Under the pieces are notes generated by a model that had not been told where the DNA came from, made no database searches, and worked only from the letters and a program-made list of their open reading frames with translations. Below, one piece after another: positions 8,575 to 19,113 of a stretch of DNA of 64,000 bases (the stretch's first letter is position 1; each line of letters opens with the position of its first letter). This DNA comes from Paraurantiacibacter namhicola (GTDB lineage Bacteria > Pseudomonadota > Alphaproteobacteria > Sphingomonadales > Sphingomonadaceae). The position numbers and the translations under genes were made by a program. The stretch spans positions 2,527,001 through 2,591,000 of the forward strand of contig NZ_CP016545.1 of assembly GCF_001687545.1 (NCBI RefSeq), written 5' to 3'.

Positions 8575-9507
8575 TCAGCCTGCGGGCTGGCCGTTTTCCG
8601 TCAGGTCATAGAAGTCGCGGATGTGCTCCCACGCCTCGTCCGCGGTCTCGCACCAGTGGAACAGGTCGAGGTCCTTGCGCGAGATCGTTCCTTCTTCCGC
8701 AATCGCATCGAAATCGACCACGCGGCTCCAGAAATCCTTGCCGAACAGCATGATCGGGATCGGCTTCATCTTGCCGGTCTGGATCAGGGTCAGCAGCTCG
8801 AACAGCTCGTCGAACGTCCCGAAGCCGCCCGGGAACACCGCCACTGCGCGGGCACGCAGCAGGAAGTGCATCTTGCGCAGCGCGAAATAGTGGAAGTTCA
8901 GCGCCAGATAGGGCGTGACGTAGGAATTCGGCGCTTGTTCATGCGGCAGCACGATGTTGAGGCCGATGCTTTCCGCGCCTGCATCGCTCGCCCCGCGATT
9001 GGCCGCTTCCATGATGGAGGGGCCGCCGCCGGAGCACACGACGAACTGCCGCTTCCCGTTCTCGACAATGGCCTTCTCGCTGACCATGCGGGCCAGCTTC
9101 TGTGCTTCGCCGTAATACTTTGCCTTGGCTGCCAGGCTGCGCGCGATGCGGGCCTCGTCCTCGGGCAGCTTCTCGGCCTTGGCCAGCACCTCGTCCGCCG
9201 CTTCGGGCGAAGGAATACGGGCAGAACCGTACATCACCAGCGTGGAGCCGACACGCGCCTCGTCCAGCAGCATTTCGGGCTTCAGCAATTCCAGCTGGAA
9301 ACGCACGGGGCGCAATTCGTCCCGCAGCATGAAGTCGGTGTCGCGGAAGGCCAGCTTGTAAGCGGGATGCTGCGTCTGCGGCGTGACCGGGACCACCTGG
9401 TCCGCGAAATCGGCTTCCTGCTTTGCGGGGTAGAACTTGCGATCGTCGATATCGCGATCCTTGCCCGGATTTGCGGGCGCCTGTGTCTTATCAGTCTTAT
9501 CTGTCAT
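8575..9507 (-). CDS. LOG family protein (TIGR00730-type nucleotide 5'-monophosphate phosphoribohydrolase)
   Basis: 310 residues. The Rossmann-like LOG core lies in the C-terminal two thirds, with GGGPSIMEAANRGA and the catalytic signature FPGGFGTFDE followed by LLTLIQTGK. Family members release free bases from nucleoside monophosphates, such as cytokinins in plants and nucleotide salvage in bacteria. They were formerly mis-named lysine decarboxylases. An N-terminal extension of about 100 charged residues makes this the long bacterial class. ATG 9507 was preferred; the longer in-frame start would read into the tRNA gene. Confidence 0.88.
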   Translation of the reverse strand: MTDKTDKTQAPANPGKDRDIDDRKFYPAKQEADFADQVVPVTPQTQHPAYKLAFRDTDFMLRDELRPVRFQLELLKPEMLLDEARVGSTLVMYGSARIPSPEAADEVLAKAEKLPEDEARIARSLAAKAKYYGEAQKLARMVSEKAIVENGKRQFVVCSGGGPSIMEAANRGASDAGAESIGLNIVLPHEQAPNSYVTPYLALNFHYFALRKMHFLLRARAVAVFPGGFGTFDELFELLTLIQTGKMKPIPIMLFGKDFWSRVVDFDAIAEEGTISRKDLDLFHWCETADEAWEHIRDFYDLTENGQPAG

Positions 9508-9568
9508 GGAACGGCCCGTAAGCGCCCCGCCGCGCACGGGCAAGGCTGCATTTTTCTGGGATGGAGAA

Positions 9569-9642
9569 TGGATGCCCCGTGAGGATTCGAACCTCAATTG
9601 ACGGAGTCAGAGTCCGTAGTCTTACCATTAGACGACGGGGCA
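9569..9642 (-). tRNA. tRNA-Gln (anticodon CTG)
   Basis: The minus strand folds into a full cloverleaf. The acceptor is TGCCCCG/CGGGGCA, the D-loop TAATGGTAA, the anticodon stem ACGGA/TCCGT with loop CTCTGAC, and the T-arm TGAGG-TTCGAAT-CCTCA. The anticodon CTG reads CAG (Gln). A discriminator T and an encoded CCA (9569-9571) follow. Confidence 0.97.
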
Positions 9643-9832
9643 CCAGTCGGCATTGCGGCCCGGATGGGCGGCTCCTGCCGGAAGGTCCGCGCACTTAGGC
9701 AGGTGCGTGCGAGTCGTCAAGCGTGCTGGCGCGGCTGCCAGCGGCTCCTTGCCCCGTGCCGGTCCCTTCGCTAGCATCGCCGGCAGGTCCCCGCGCGGCA
9801 TGCGCGGGTCGGAAAGAATGGAAAGATCGCGT

Positions 9833-11005
9833 ATGGCGGAACATGATCCGCCGGACGGGCTGCCCAAGGCAGGCCGGAAGGACAAGAAGCGGCCGCCCGC
9901 TGCAAGGCCGGGCGTGGCCCAGGCCGATTCAGGCGCCGCCGACGGCAAGGCCCAGCCCGATGAGAGGCTCTGGCGCCGCCCGCCCCACAGCCATTACCGG
10001 CAGGCCTATGCCGCCATCGATCTTGGCACCAACAACTGCCGCCTGCTGATCGCCCGGCCCACGCAGGAAAACTTCGTGGTGATCGATGCGTTCAGCCGCG
10101 TGTGCCGGCTGGGCCAGGGCCTGGCGCAATCGGGCCGCTTGTCGGACGAGGCGATGGACCGCGCGGTCGGCGCGCTGAAGATCTGCGCCGACAAGCTGAA
10201 GCGGCGCAATGTCCACCTCGCCCGCTCCGTTGCGACCGAGGCCTGCCGCCGTGCCAGCAATGGCGAGGCGTTCATCGAGCGCGTGCAACGCGAAACCGGC
10301 ATAAGGCTGGACATCATCTCCGCCGAGGAGGAAGCCCGCCTCGCCGTGCTGGGCTGCCACATCCTGCTGGAGGACGGGCTGGGGCCGGCCATGATCTTCG
10401 ACATCGGCGGCGGATCGACCGAACTGGTGCTGATCGAACCGGGCGGCCCCGTGCCGCGCATCATCGACTGGCAGAGCGTTCCGTGGGGCGTCGTGTCCCT
10501 GACAGAGACCGTGGGCGCGGAAGCGGACAGCGATGACCGCGAAGCGCGGCTGGCCCGCTATGCCGAAATGCGGCGGCTGGTCGATGAAAGCTTTGCCGAA
10601 TTTGCCGAGCGCATCGGCCCGCACCGCTCGCCCGACCTGCGCCTGCTTGGGACCAGTGGCACAGTAACAACGCTAGCCAGCGTCCACCTGGAGCTGCCTC
10701 AATACGATCGGCAGGCGGTGGACGGGCTGATCGTGCCGTCCATCAACATGCGCAATATCGCCGCTGAATTATCCCAGCTGGACGCGGACGGGCGCAGCGA
10801 GTTTCCCTGCATCGGGCGCGACCGGGCCGGCCTGGTGGTGGCCGGCTGCGCCATCCTGGAATCGATCCTGGACATCTGGCCCGCCCCACGGCTGGGCGTG
10901 GCCGACCGCGGCATTCGCGAAGGCATATTACGCTCCATGATGAGCGCCGACAGCGAAGGTGCGGCCAACCGGGCTGCGCTGAAGCGCGGAACGGAGAACA
11001 TTTAA
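9833..11005 (+). CDS. ppx: Ppx/GppA family exopolyphosphatase/guanosine pentaphosphate phosphohydrolase
   Basis: About 390 residues of the ASKHA fold. It removes terminal phosphate from polyphosphate or pppGpp. Visible motifs are the phosphate-1 loop AIDLGTNNCRLLIA near residue 60, VATEACRRASNG, the catalytic-Glu region SAEEEARLAV, and phosphate-2 IFDIGGGSTEL. It lacks the C-terminal HD-like domain of the E. coli enzymes, as is common for short Ppx proteins. The N-terminus (1-55) is a Lys/Pro/Ala-rich tail. ATG 9833 and ATG 9818 are about equally plausible. The stop overlaps the rlmE start. Confidence 0.9.
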   Translation: MAEHDPPDGLPKAGRKDKKRPPAARPGVAQADSGAADGKAQPDERLWRRPPHSHYRQAYAAIDLGTNNCRLLIARPTQENFVVIDAFSRVCRLGQGLAQSGRLSDEAMDRAVGALKICADKLKRRNVHLARSVATEACRRASNGEAFIERVQRETGIRLDIISAEEEARLAVLGCHILLEDGLGPAMIFDIGGGSTELVLIEPGGPVPRIIDWQSVPWGVVSLTETVGAEADSDDREARLARYAEMRRLVDESFAEFAERIGPHRSPDLRLLGTSGTVTTLASVHLELPQYDRQAVDGLIVPSINMRNIAAELSQLDADGRSEFPCIGRDRAGLVVAGCAILESILDIWPAPRLGVADRGIREGILRSMMSADSEGAANRAALKRGTENI

Positions 11006-11670
11006 TGTCAAGATCGGGCAAGGATGCCGACCGGCGCGTGCGCACCGGCAAGAAGCGTTCGGCCAGCTCCATCCGCTGGCTGGAGCGACAACTGAACGAT
11101 CCTTACGCCAAGCAGGCGAAGGCCGAGGGCTATCGCAGCCGCGCGGCTTACAAGCTGCTGGGCCTGGACGAGAAATTCGGCCTGCTGCGCGGCGTGAAGC
11201 GCGTGGTCGACCTTGGCATCGCGCCGGGCGGCTGGGCTCAGGTGGTCCGCAAGACCATCCCGAAGGCTGGTATCGTGGGTATCGACCTGCTGGAAACGGA
11301 CGCCATAGAGGGCGTGACCATCCTGCAGATGGACTTCATGGCGGACGAGGCACCTGCCGCGCTGGAAGCCGCGCTCGATGGTCCGCCCGACCTGGTGCTG
11401 AGCGACATGGCCGCCAACACGGTGGGCCACAAACAGACCGATCACCTGCGCACCATGGGGCTGGTGGAAGCCGCCGCGTGGTTTGCCGTGGAAACGCTTG
11501 AAGAAGGCGGCGCGTTCGTCGCCAAGGTTCTCGCTGGCGGGACGGACAAGGACTTGCTGACGCTGCTGAAACACCACTTCAAGACCGTGAAACACGCCAA
11601 GCCGCCCGCCAGCCGCAAGGGATCGAGCGAGTGGTATGTCGTGGCGCAGGGTTTCAAGGGCCGCGGCTGA
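11005..11670 (+). CDS. rlmE: 23S rRNA (uridine-2'-O)-methyltransferase RlmE/FtsJ
   Basis: 221 residues. It methylates U2552 of 23S rRNA late in 50S assembly, using S-adenosylmethionine. The K-D-K-E catalytic tetrad is visible: Lys in AAYKLLGLDEKF, Asp in LVLSDMA, Lys in FVAKVLAGG, and Glu in SSEWYVVAQG. The SAM loop is DLGIAPGGWAQ. A basic N-terminal tail is suited to RNA binding. ATG overlaps the ppx TAA (TAATG), giving a two-gene operon with ppx. Confidence 0.95.
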   Translation: MSRSGKDADRRVRTGKKRSASSIRWLERQLNDPYAKQAKAEGYRSRAAYKLLGLDEKFGLLRGVKRVVDLGIAPGGWAQVVRKTIPKAGIVGIDLLETDAIEGVTILQMDFMADEAPAALEAALDGPPDLVLSDMAANTVGHKQTDHLRTMGLVEAAAWFAVETLEEGGAFVAKVLAGGTDKDLLTLLKHHFKTVKHAKPPASRKGSSEWYVVAQGFKGRG

Positions 11671-11700
11671 GGCGGCGCGCTATCTTCACCGCAAACAAAA

Positions 11701-11724
11701 ACGCCGCCCGGTGAGGGGCGGCGT
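11701..11724 (-). terminator. Terminator for the cytochrome c gene
   Basis: ACGCCGCCC (11701-11709) pairs with GGGCGGCGT (11716-11724). On the minus strand the stem is followed by TTTTGTTTG, so it terminates the leftward cytochrome gene best. It may weakly serve rlmE on the other strand. Confidence 0.75.
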
Positions 11725-11758
11725 CTTCATGGCCCGAAGGCCGTAAGCTTTCCGGCGA

Positions 11759-12466
11759 TCAGTCGCCGATCTTGGCGCCGCCGCTGTTGCTGGCCGCTGC
11801 GCCGCTGCCCGGTACAGGCTGCGGGGCGCCCATGGCACCGGCTGCTTCGACGGAATTGGCTTCCGCGCCCTCGACGCCGCCGGGGCCTTCGCCTGCGCCG
11901 TCCACTTCACCTTCGGCCGGGGCGGCTTCTTCCGCTTCGGGTTCGGGCAGCGGCGGGCCGCCGCCATTGGCGCGCATATAAAGGATGACATTGGCGCGGT
12001 CTTCCGGCTTGGAAAGGCCGGCAAAGCTCATCTTCGTGCCGCTGGCAAAGCCATTGGGTGCCTTCAGCCAGGCGTCCATGTTCTCATAAGTCCAGTCGCC
12101 GCCATGGCCGGACAGAGCGGAGCTGTAAGCGAAGCCTGCCGCATGCTTGCCGATGGGCTTGCCCATGATGGCGTAGAGATTGGGGCCGATACCGGCCGCG
12201 CCGCCCTGCGCGATGGTGTGGCACGCGGTGCACTTGGCGAAAACGGCTTCGCCTGCATCGGCACTGCCGGTGGCCAGCAGCGTGGCGAGCGAGGGGCCCG
12301 CATCTTCTTCTTCGCCAGTGGAGACGCCTTCGATCGGATAACCGAACGTTTCTGGCGCTTCGCTGCTATCAGCGTGGAAAACGCGGGTGGAGATGGCGCT
12401 GAGGCCCAGCGCGACAACGCCGGAGAAAAGCACCCAGCCGAAAATGGTGTTTGTGCGATCGTTCAT
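11759..12466 (-). CDS. cycM: Membrane-anchored cytochrome c (CycM/c552-like)
   Basis: 235 residues. An uncleaved N-terminal membrane anchor (about 8-27) is followed by a class I cytochrome c domain, with the haem motif CTACH near residue 80 and the Met ligand in TKMSFAG. Such proteins pass electrons from the bc1 complex to terminal oxidases on the periplasmic side. The last ~60 residues are an unusual low-complexity tail, rich in Pro, Glu, Ala and Gly, after the haem fold ends. ATG 12466 was chosen because it precedes the anchor directly. It diverges from pheA, an arrangement I recall from sphingomonads. Confidence 0.92.
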   Translation of the reverse strand: MNDRTNTIFGWVLFSGVVALGLSAISTRVFHADSSEAPETFGYPIEGVSTGEEEDAGPSLATLLATGSADAGEAVFAKCTACHTIAQGGAAGIGPNLYAIMGKPIGKHAAGFAYSSALSGHGGDWTYENMDAWLKAPNGFASGTKMSFAGLSKPEDRANVILYMRANGGGPPLPEPEAEEAAPAEGEVDGAGEGPGGVEGAEANSVEAAGAMGAPQPVPGSGAAASNSGGAKIGD

Positions 12467-12624
12467 GAGACCAGCGATTCCGCCATTGCTTGTGTGAGCC
12501 TTAGTATTGCGCGCCGCTCTAGTATCGGGCGCGGCGCGGTGCAAGGGCGTAGCGCGATACGGGCGTGCAATGCGTGCAGCTTGTCCTTGCCGCCTTGGAA
12601 CGCGGGCATTACCGCGCTGTTCCC

Positions 12625-13554
12625 ATGTCGTCCGCTGCTTCATCCTTCGCTGCGCCCGCCCGCGCACTGGTCGCGACCATGTCACAGGCTGCGGCCGAAA
12701 GCCCCGATCGCGCGGTGGCATTCCAGGGTGCGCCCGGGGCCAATTCGCACCGCGCAGCGCTGGAGTGGGAGCCGGAATGCCTGCCGCTGCCCTGCTTCAG
12801 CTTCGAGGACGCGATGGATGCCGTGACCGCCGGCAAGTGCGGCAGCGCCATCATCCCGATCGAAAATTCGCAGCATGGCCGCGTGGCGGACATCCATTTC
12901 CTGCTGCCGGGCAGCGGGCTGAAGATCGTGGCCGAGCATTTCATGCCGATTACCCATGCCCTGATGGGTCTGGGCGATGGACCCTTCGAGGCGGCCTATT
13001 CCCATCCGCAGGCGCTGGGCCAGTCGCGCAATTTCCTGCGCGAGCGCGGGATCGTGCCGTTAAGCCATGCCGACACGGCAGGCGCGGCGGCCTATGTGGC
13101 GGAGCGCGGCGAGCCGCAATTTGCCGCCATCGCGCCCGCCCTGGCGGCAGATCTCTACGACTTGAAGATCGTGGAAGAGCGGGTGGAGGACGCAGCTGAC
13201 AACACCACGCGCTTTGTCGTGCTGGCGCGCGAAGGCGTTGCGCCCGATGCCATCGATCCCGCGCAGGCGATGACCACCTTTGTCTTCAAGGTGAAGAATA
13301 TTCCCGCCGCGCTGTACAAGGCGCTGGGCGGCTTCGCGACCAACGGCGTGAACATGACCAAGCTGGAAAGCTACCAGGACGGGGCGAATTTCTCGGCCAC
13401 CATGTTCTATGCGGACATCATCGGCGCGCCGAAGGAATATGGCGGCGACCCCGCAGTCGATCGCGCATTGGAAGAACTGGCTTTCCACACGCGCGAAGTG
13501 CGCATGCTGGGCACTTATCCCCTCGCCCGCAGACGCGGCGCCATCGGCAGCTGA
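12625..13554 (+). CDS. pheA: Prephenate dehydratase
   Basis: 309 residues. It converts prephenate to phenylpyruvate in phenylalanine synthesis. The catalytic domain (about 35-215) contains FQGAPGANSHRAAL, PIENSQHGRV, and the catalytic TRF within DNTTRFVVLA. The C-terminal ACT regulatory domain (about 225-300) contains GVNMTKLESYQ, the region that binds Phe for feedback control. No chorismate mutase domain is attached. The exact start is uncertain (ATG 12625; alternatives 12565 and 12679); none has a strong ribosome site. Confidence 0.95.
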   Translation: MSSAASSFAAPARALVATMSQAAAESPDRAVAFQGAPGANSHRAALEWEPECLPLPCFSFEDAMDAVTAGKCGSAIIPIENSQHGRVADIHFLLPGSGLKIVAEHFMPITHALMGLGDGPFEAAYSHPQALGQSRNFLRERGIVPLSHADTAGAAAYVAERGEPQFAAIAPALAADLYDLKIVEERVEDAADNTTRFVVLAREGVAPDAIDPAQAMTTFVFKVKNIPAALYKALGGFATNGVNMTKLESYQDGANFSATMFYADIIGAPKEYGGDPAVDRALEELAFHTREVRMLGTYPLARRRGAIGS

Positions 13555-13584
13555 CAGGAGACTCGATTTCGGGGGCAAGTTTGC

Positions 13585-14322
13585 TTGCGGCCCGTGCGCG
13601 TCCATGCCACCACCTCTGGTGTGACGACGGGATCGGGGTCAGCCATTGAAGACGGGGGCGCAGCGGAAGGCTTTTCCGATGCGTGGCGCGAAGTGCGCGC
13701 GGATGAGGCGATCCAGTTCGAACCGCTGCCCGAATATGTCGCCCCGCCCGATGTGGAACGCTGGTACGACCCCATCCTGCGCGCGATTGGGGATTTCTTC
13801 GCAGCCATCTTCAATTTCTTCGTGACCAACAGCACGCTGACCATCGTGCTGGCGACGATACTCGCTGCCGCATTTGCCGCCTGGCTGATCTGGAAAATCG
13901 TCATGCCGGCGATCGAGGATAGACGGGCGAGAGGCGATACCGAGACCGAAGCCGAACCAGCCTGGGTGCCGCAGCGCGGGGAAGCGCTGGCGCTGCTGGA
14001 AGATGCCGACCGGCTGGCGCTGGATGGCCGTTATGACGAGGCGACGCACCTGCTGCTGCTGCGCTCCGTCCGGCAGATTTCCGACGCGCGGCCCGGCAGC
14101 GTGGAGGCGTCCTCCACGGCCCGCGAAATTGCCGCCCTGCCCGCCCTCTCCGTCGCCGCACGGGCCGCCTTCGGCACGATCGCCGAACGGGTCGAACGCA
14201 GCTATTTCGCGCTGCGCAAGCTGACCTCCGACGATTGGCAGGCCGCGCGCGACGCTTATTCCGAATTCGCATTGGCCGATCCGATGGAAGCGGCCCCGCG
14301 CAAGCTGGCGGCGGCAGGCTGA
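13585..14322 (+). CDS. DUF4129 domain membrane protein
   Basis: About 245 residues. An acidic N-terminal periplasmic or loop region is followed by one strong membrane segment (about 80-108). The soluble C-terminal DUF4129 region (about 130-235) includes RYDEATHLLLLRSVRQI and VERSYFALRKL. DUF4129 proteins head the MoxR/DUF58 gene block in many bacteria; their biochemical role is not established. The start is unclear: no ATG is in frame, and TTG 13585 or GTG 13621 are candidates. It overlaps the DUF4350 gene by TGATG and opens a long rightward operon. Confidence 0.75.
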   Translation: MRPVRVHATTSGVTTGSGSAIEDGGAAEGFSDAWREVRADEAIQFEPLPEYVAPPDVERWYDPILRAIGDFFAAIFNFFVTNSTLTIVLATILAAAFAAWLIWKIVMPAIEDRRARGDTETEAEPAWVPQRGEALALLEDADRLALDGRYDEATHLLLLRSVRQISDARPGSVEASSTAREIAALPALSVAARAAFGTIAERVERSYFALRKLTSDDWQAARDAYSEFALADPMEAAPRKLAAAG

Positions 14323-15763
14323 TGGCGCGCGGCGGCAATCCTTTCACCACGCGCAGCATCCTGGCGATGGTGCTGGTCGGCTCCGCCGCCTTCCTGCTGC
14401 TGCTTTATGCCATCGCGCGCGGCTGGGACGGATCGGACGAGCAGGCCGGCACGGCCCACGCCGCTGCCGACGGGCTGCAGGGCTTCTCTGCATTGGTAAA
14501 GCTGACGGAGGCGCGCGGTTACGATGCCGAATTGTCGCGCAGCGAATCGAAGTTCAATGACGATGCCCTGCTGGTCCTGACGCCGGAGGCTTTCTCCGAC
14601 GGGGAGCGGCTGACACAGATCATAGAGGACCGCCGCTGGCGCGGTCCCACTATCGTGATCCTGCCGAAATGGTACGCCTTCCGCGCGTCCGGCCTGCCCG
14701 GGCAGGACGACCCGCCGAACGGATGGGTGCGGCTTTACGGCCAGATGGGCCCCGGCTGGCTGGAAGAGTTCGAAACCGCCCGCATCGAATTGTACGGCCG
14801 CTCCCCGGACGAAGAGGATACGCAGCGCGCGCTGATTGTCCGGCAGACCGAAGACGCCATGGATGAGGAGGAGGAGAGCGAGCCTGCGCCGCCAGGCTAT
14901 TCCGGCTTCGGCATGGCAGGCACGCTGCCGCAATACCCTGCGCAGTGGATGAATTCTGCCGACCTTGTCCCGGTCATCGCCGATGACGAAGGGAGGATGC
15001 TGGTCGGATATTCGACAGATTCGGAGAACGAGGGACTGGACGCATTCGCACTTGCTGCCAGCGCCGAGGCTGCGCGTGAAACAGAGCCCGAAGATCGGGC
15101 CGGCGAGACCGCCACCGCACCACCGGACATCGTGGTAACGACAGACGAATATTATTACGACGATGACGAGGCATTCTATCCCGTCGTCATCGTGGCTGAG
15201 CCGGACCTGCTCAACAATTATGGGCTGGCAGACGAGGACCGCGCGCGCGCCGCCATGGCGCTGATCGATGCCACGGTAGACGGAGCGGATATCCCCATCG
15301 TCTTCGACATGGTCGTGCCGGGATACGGGCAGGCGGACAATTTGCTGACCATGGCTTTCACGCCGCCTTTCCTGGCCGCGACCCTGTGCCTGCTGCTGGC
15401 AGCGCTGGTGATCGGCTGGCGAGCCTTCCGCCGCTATGGTCCGCCCATGCTGGCAGGCGATGCGACGACGCTGGGCAAGTCGCAGCTGGTCGGCAATGGC
15501 GCTGCCCTGCTCGAGCGTACGCGGCGCTTCCACCTGCTGGGCGATCCCTACGCCAATCTGATGGGCGCCCGCATCGCCCGCGCGCTGGGCATCCGCACGG
15601 CGCAGCCGGAGGCGCGCGCGCAGGCGATCGAGACGGCGCTGGCCCGCCGGGCACCGGGTATGAGCTTTATCGAGGCGGCAAATTTCATGAGATCTGCCGA
15701 CAATCCACGCGAATTGCTGCGCGGTGCACGCGCATTGAAAGACATCGAAAGGACAATCAGGCG

Positions 15764-15767
<4 letters not shown>
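14322..15767 (+). CDS. DUF4350 domain membrane protein
   Basis: 481 residues with one membrane span near residues 12-30, a large soluble region, and a second span near 350-370. The region after TM1 looks like a Rossmann/GATase-type DUF4350 domain ([28 protein letters not shown]). Two acidic stretches interrupt it: an EEEE-containing segment near 185, and a Tyr/Asp-rich segment ([10 protein letters not shown]) near 275. Its function is unknown; it is a constant companion of DUF4129 and MoxR. Start and stop overlap both neighbours (TGATG and ATGA), so it is certainly part of the same operon. Confidence 0.78.
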
Positions 15768-16726
<959 letters not shown>

Positions 16727-16729
16727 GCC

Positions 16730-18061
16730 ATGCGCGCGCCTTTCGTCCCTACCGGCCTGACCCTGGGCCTGATCGTGCTGGCAGCGCCGGCCGCAGTGCT
16801 CGTGGCCGCGCTCGCCCCGCAGGCATGGACGGCCGTGCCCATGGCCGCCGTGGTGCTGCTGGCGCTGGCCGCGCTGGACGCCTTCCTGGCCGGGCCGCTG
16901 CGGGAATGGCACATGCACCTGCCGGACGATGCCGAGGTGGGGCAGGACCTGGCCCTCGCCGTCTCTGCACGCATCGGCGCGCGCGCACCAATCGGCGCGC
17001 CGGAGACTTCCGTGGCGGTGGATGCCAGGCTGGATGACAGCGGCTCCGTCGGCGGGCAGATGGAGCGCGCCGGTGAAGGTGACGCTTGGGAAACGTCGCT
17101 GGCCTTGTCACCGTCGCAGCGCGGCGTCGCACCGGTGGAGGCGATCTGGATCCGCTGGCGCGGCCCGCTCGGCCTGGCGCACCGCCAGTTCCGCTCCGCG
17201 CTGGAAGACCGCGAGGTGCGGATCTGGCCGGACCTCTCGCCCGTCCGCAGCCCGCTGCTGCAGACCTATCTGCGCGATGCGCAGTTCGGCCTGGTGGCCA
17301 AGCGCATCCGCGGTGACGGGACGCAGTTCGAAAGCCTGACCGAGTACGAACCCGGCATGGACCGGCGCCGGATCGACTGGAATGCCAGCGCCCGCCACGT
17401 GCAGCTGCTGGCGCGCGAGAACGAGGCGGAGCGCGACAACCAGATTGTCTTCGCCTTCGATTGCGGCGCGGCGATGAGCGAAGATCTGGAAGGCCTCCCG
17501 CGCCTTGACCGGGCCATCACCGCGGCGCTGACCAGCGCCTATGTCGCGCTGAAGGGCGGTGACCGCGTGTCGCTGTTCGGCTTCGACGCACGGCCGCAGC
17601 TCTCCACGCCCTTCGTGACCGACCCGCGCCATTTCCACCGCCTGCAGCAGGCCGCAGCCCAGCTCGACTACTCGGCCGGGGAGCCGAATTACACGCTGGC
17701 GCTTGCCACGCTCGCGGCAAACCTGAAACGCCGCAGCCTGGTGGTGCTGTTCTCCGACTTTTCGGACTCCACCAGCGCGGAAATGATGGTGGAAAGCGTG
17801 GAGCGGCTGGTGCGCCGCCACGTGGTGCTGTTCGTGGCGATGGAGGATGCGGAGCTGGAAGGCTTCTCCGGCGCGGAGCCGGATACCGTCGGCGATGTGG
17901 CAGGCGCGGTGACGGCTGACAGCCTCGCCCGGCAGCGCGCCATCGTGCTCACACGCCTGCGGCACCTGGGCGTGGACGTGATCGAGGCGCCGTATCATGC
18001 GATCACCTACGCGCTGCTCGATCGTTACATGGCGACCAAGCGGCGGGAGCTCATCGGCTGA
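16730..18061 (+). CDS. DUF58 / von Willebrand A-like domain protein
   Basis: 443 residues. Two N-terminal membrane segments (about 8-50) anchor the protein. The DUF58 signature YEPGMDRRRIDWNASARHVQLL begins near residue 203. It is followed by a vWA-like fold with FAFDCGAAMSE near 244, a degenerate metal-adhesion site (DCGAAMS in place of DxSxS). It probably works with the MoxR ATPase just upstream, as in BatA/MoxR systems linked to envelope stress; that role is inferred. Its stop overlaps the next start (TGATG). Confidence 0.85.
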   Translation: MRAPFVPTGLTLGLIVLAAPAAVLVAALAPQAWTAVPMAAVVLLALAALDAFLAGPLREWHMHLPDDAEVGQDLALAVSARIGARAPIGAPETSVAVDARLDDSGSVGGQMERAGEGDAWETSLALSPSQRGVAPVEAIWIRWRGPLGLAHRQFRSALEDREVRIWPDLSPVRSPLLQTYLRDAQFGLVAKRIRGDGTQFESLTEYEPGMDRRRIDWNASARHVQLLARENEAERDNQIVFAFDCGAAMSEDLEGLPRLDRAITAALTSAYVALKGGDRVSLFGFDARPQLSTPFVTDPRHFHRLQQAAAQLDYSAGEPNYTLALATLAANLKRRSLVVLFSDFSDSTSAEMMVESVERLVRRHVVLFVAMEDAELEGFSGAEPDTVGDVAGAVTADSLARQRAIVLTRLRHLGVDVIEAPYHAITYALLDRYMATKRRELIG

Positions 18062-19113
18062 TGGCGCTTCCGACCCTCCCCTTCTTCCGCAAGGCAGAGC
18101 CGCCCGAAATGCCGGCCATCGAGGCCGCCAGCCTGCGCTCCGACCGGTTCCGGCTGGAACGCCAGACCGATTGGGAGCGGCTGGAGGCCATTGTCACCCG
18201 GCTGGAGAAGAACCGCCCCGGCGGCATATCGGATGCAGACCTGCTGGACCTGCCGGTGCTGTACCGGCAGGCCGCGTCGAGCCTGGCCGTGGCGCGCGAG
18301 ACCACGCTGGATGCCGCCACGCTGGCTTACCTGGAGAGCCTTGTCCGGCGGGCGTGGTTCCAGGTGCATGGGCCGCGCGTGGGCCTGTTCGGCTGGCTGC
18401 GGCAATTCTTCGGCGGCGGGTGGAGCGCGGCCGTGCGCGCCCTGTGGCTGGAGACCTGTATCGCCCTCGCCGTGATGGTGGTGGGCACGCTGGTCGGTTA
18501 CTTCCTCGTCGCGCGCAATTCGGACTGGTATTATTCGCTCGTCCCCGGGCAGTTCGCGGACCAGCGTCGCCCTGGCGCCAGCCGGGAAGATCTGCTGGCG
18601 ACCCTGGCCACGGAAGAAAGTGCGAATGGGCTCGGCGTTTTTGCCGCCAGCCTGTTTTCCAACAATGCGGGCGTGGCGATCATGGCCTTTGCGCTGGGCT
18701 TCTGCTTTGGCGTGCCGACCGTCCTGCTGCTGGTGTACAATACCGCGCTACTGGGCGCGATGTGGTGGGTATTCCAGCAGGGCGGACTTCCGGTGGAATT
18801 CACCGCATGGCTATTCGTGCACGGCTCCACCGAATTCTACGCCATCCTGCTTTCGGGCGCGGCGGGCTTGCATGTCGGGCGTAGCATGACCTTCCCCGGC
18901 GACCGCTCCGTGATGCAGGCGCTGTCAGAGAGCGGCAGGCGCGCAGCGGTGGTGATGGCAGGCGTCGTCATCATGATGGTGCTGGCCGGGCTGCTGGAAG
19001 CCTATCCGCGCCAGCTGGTGGGATCGGTGGAGGGCCGCTTTGCCGTGGGCGGCGGCATGCTCACCTTCTGGCTGGTGTATTTCTACCTCTTCCGGCGGAG
19101 GGCCGCGTCATGA
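18061..19113 (+). CDS. SpoIIM/DUF95 family integral membrane protein
   Basis: 350 residues. A soluble N-terminal region of about 120 residues (charged helices, DWERLEAIVTRLEKN) precedes about six membrane spans between residues 140 and 345. The motif LFVHGSTEFYAILLSGAAGL is typical of the stage II sporulation protein M family, which is widespread in non-sporulating bacteria. Its role here is unknown. It is coupled on both sides by 1-4 base overlaps with the DUF58 and RDD genes. Confidence 0.85.
   Translation: MALPTLPFFRKAEPPEMPAIEAASLRSDRFRLERQTDWERLEAIVTRLEKNRPGGISDADLLDLPVLYRQAASSLAVARETTLDAATLAYLESLVRRAWFQVHGPRVGLFGWLRQFFGGGWSAAVRALWLETCIALAVMVVGTLVGYFLVARNSDWYYSLVPGQFADQRRPGASREDLLATLATEESANGLGVFAASLFSNNAGVAIMAFALGFCFGVPTVLLLVYNTALLGAMWWVFQQGGLPVEFTAWLFVHGSTEFYAILLSGAAGLHVGRSMTFPGDRSVMQALSESGRRAAVVMAGVVIMMVLAGLLEAYPRQLVGSVEGRFAVGGGMLTFWLVYFYLFRRRAAS

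Noticed and set aside
9569-9642. tRNA-Gln as an integration site of a genomic island
   Set aside because: Genes on both sides (LOG, ppx-rlmE) are ordinary core genes; no integrase or repeated tRNA end was seen.
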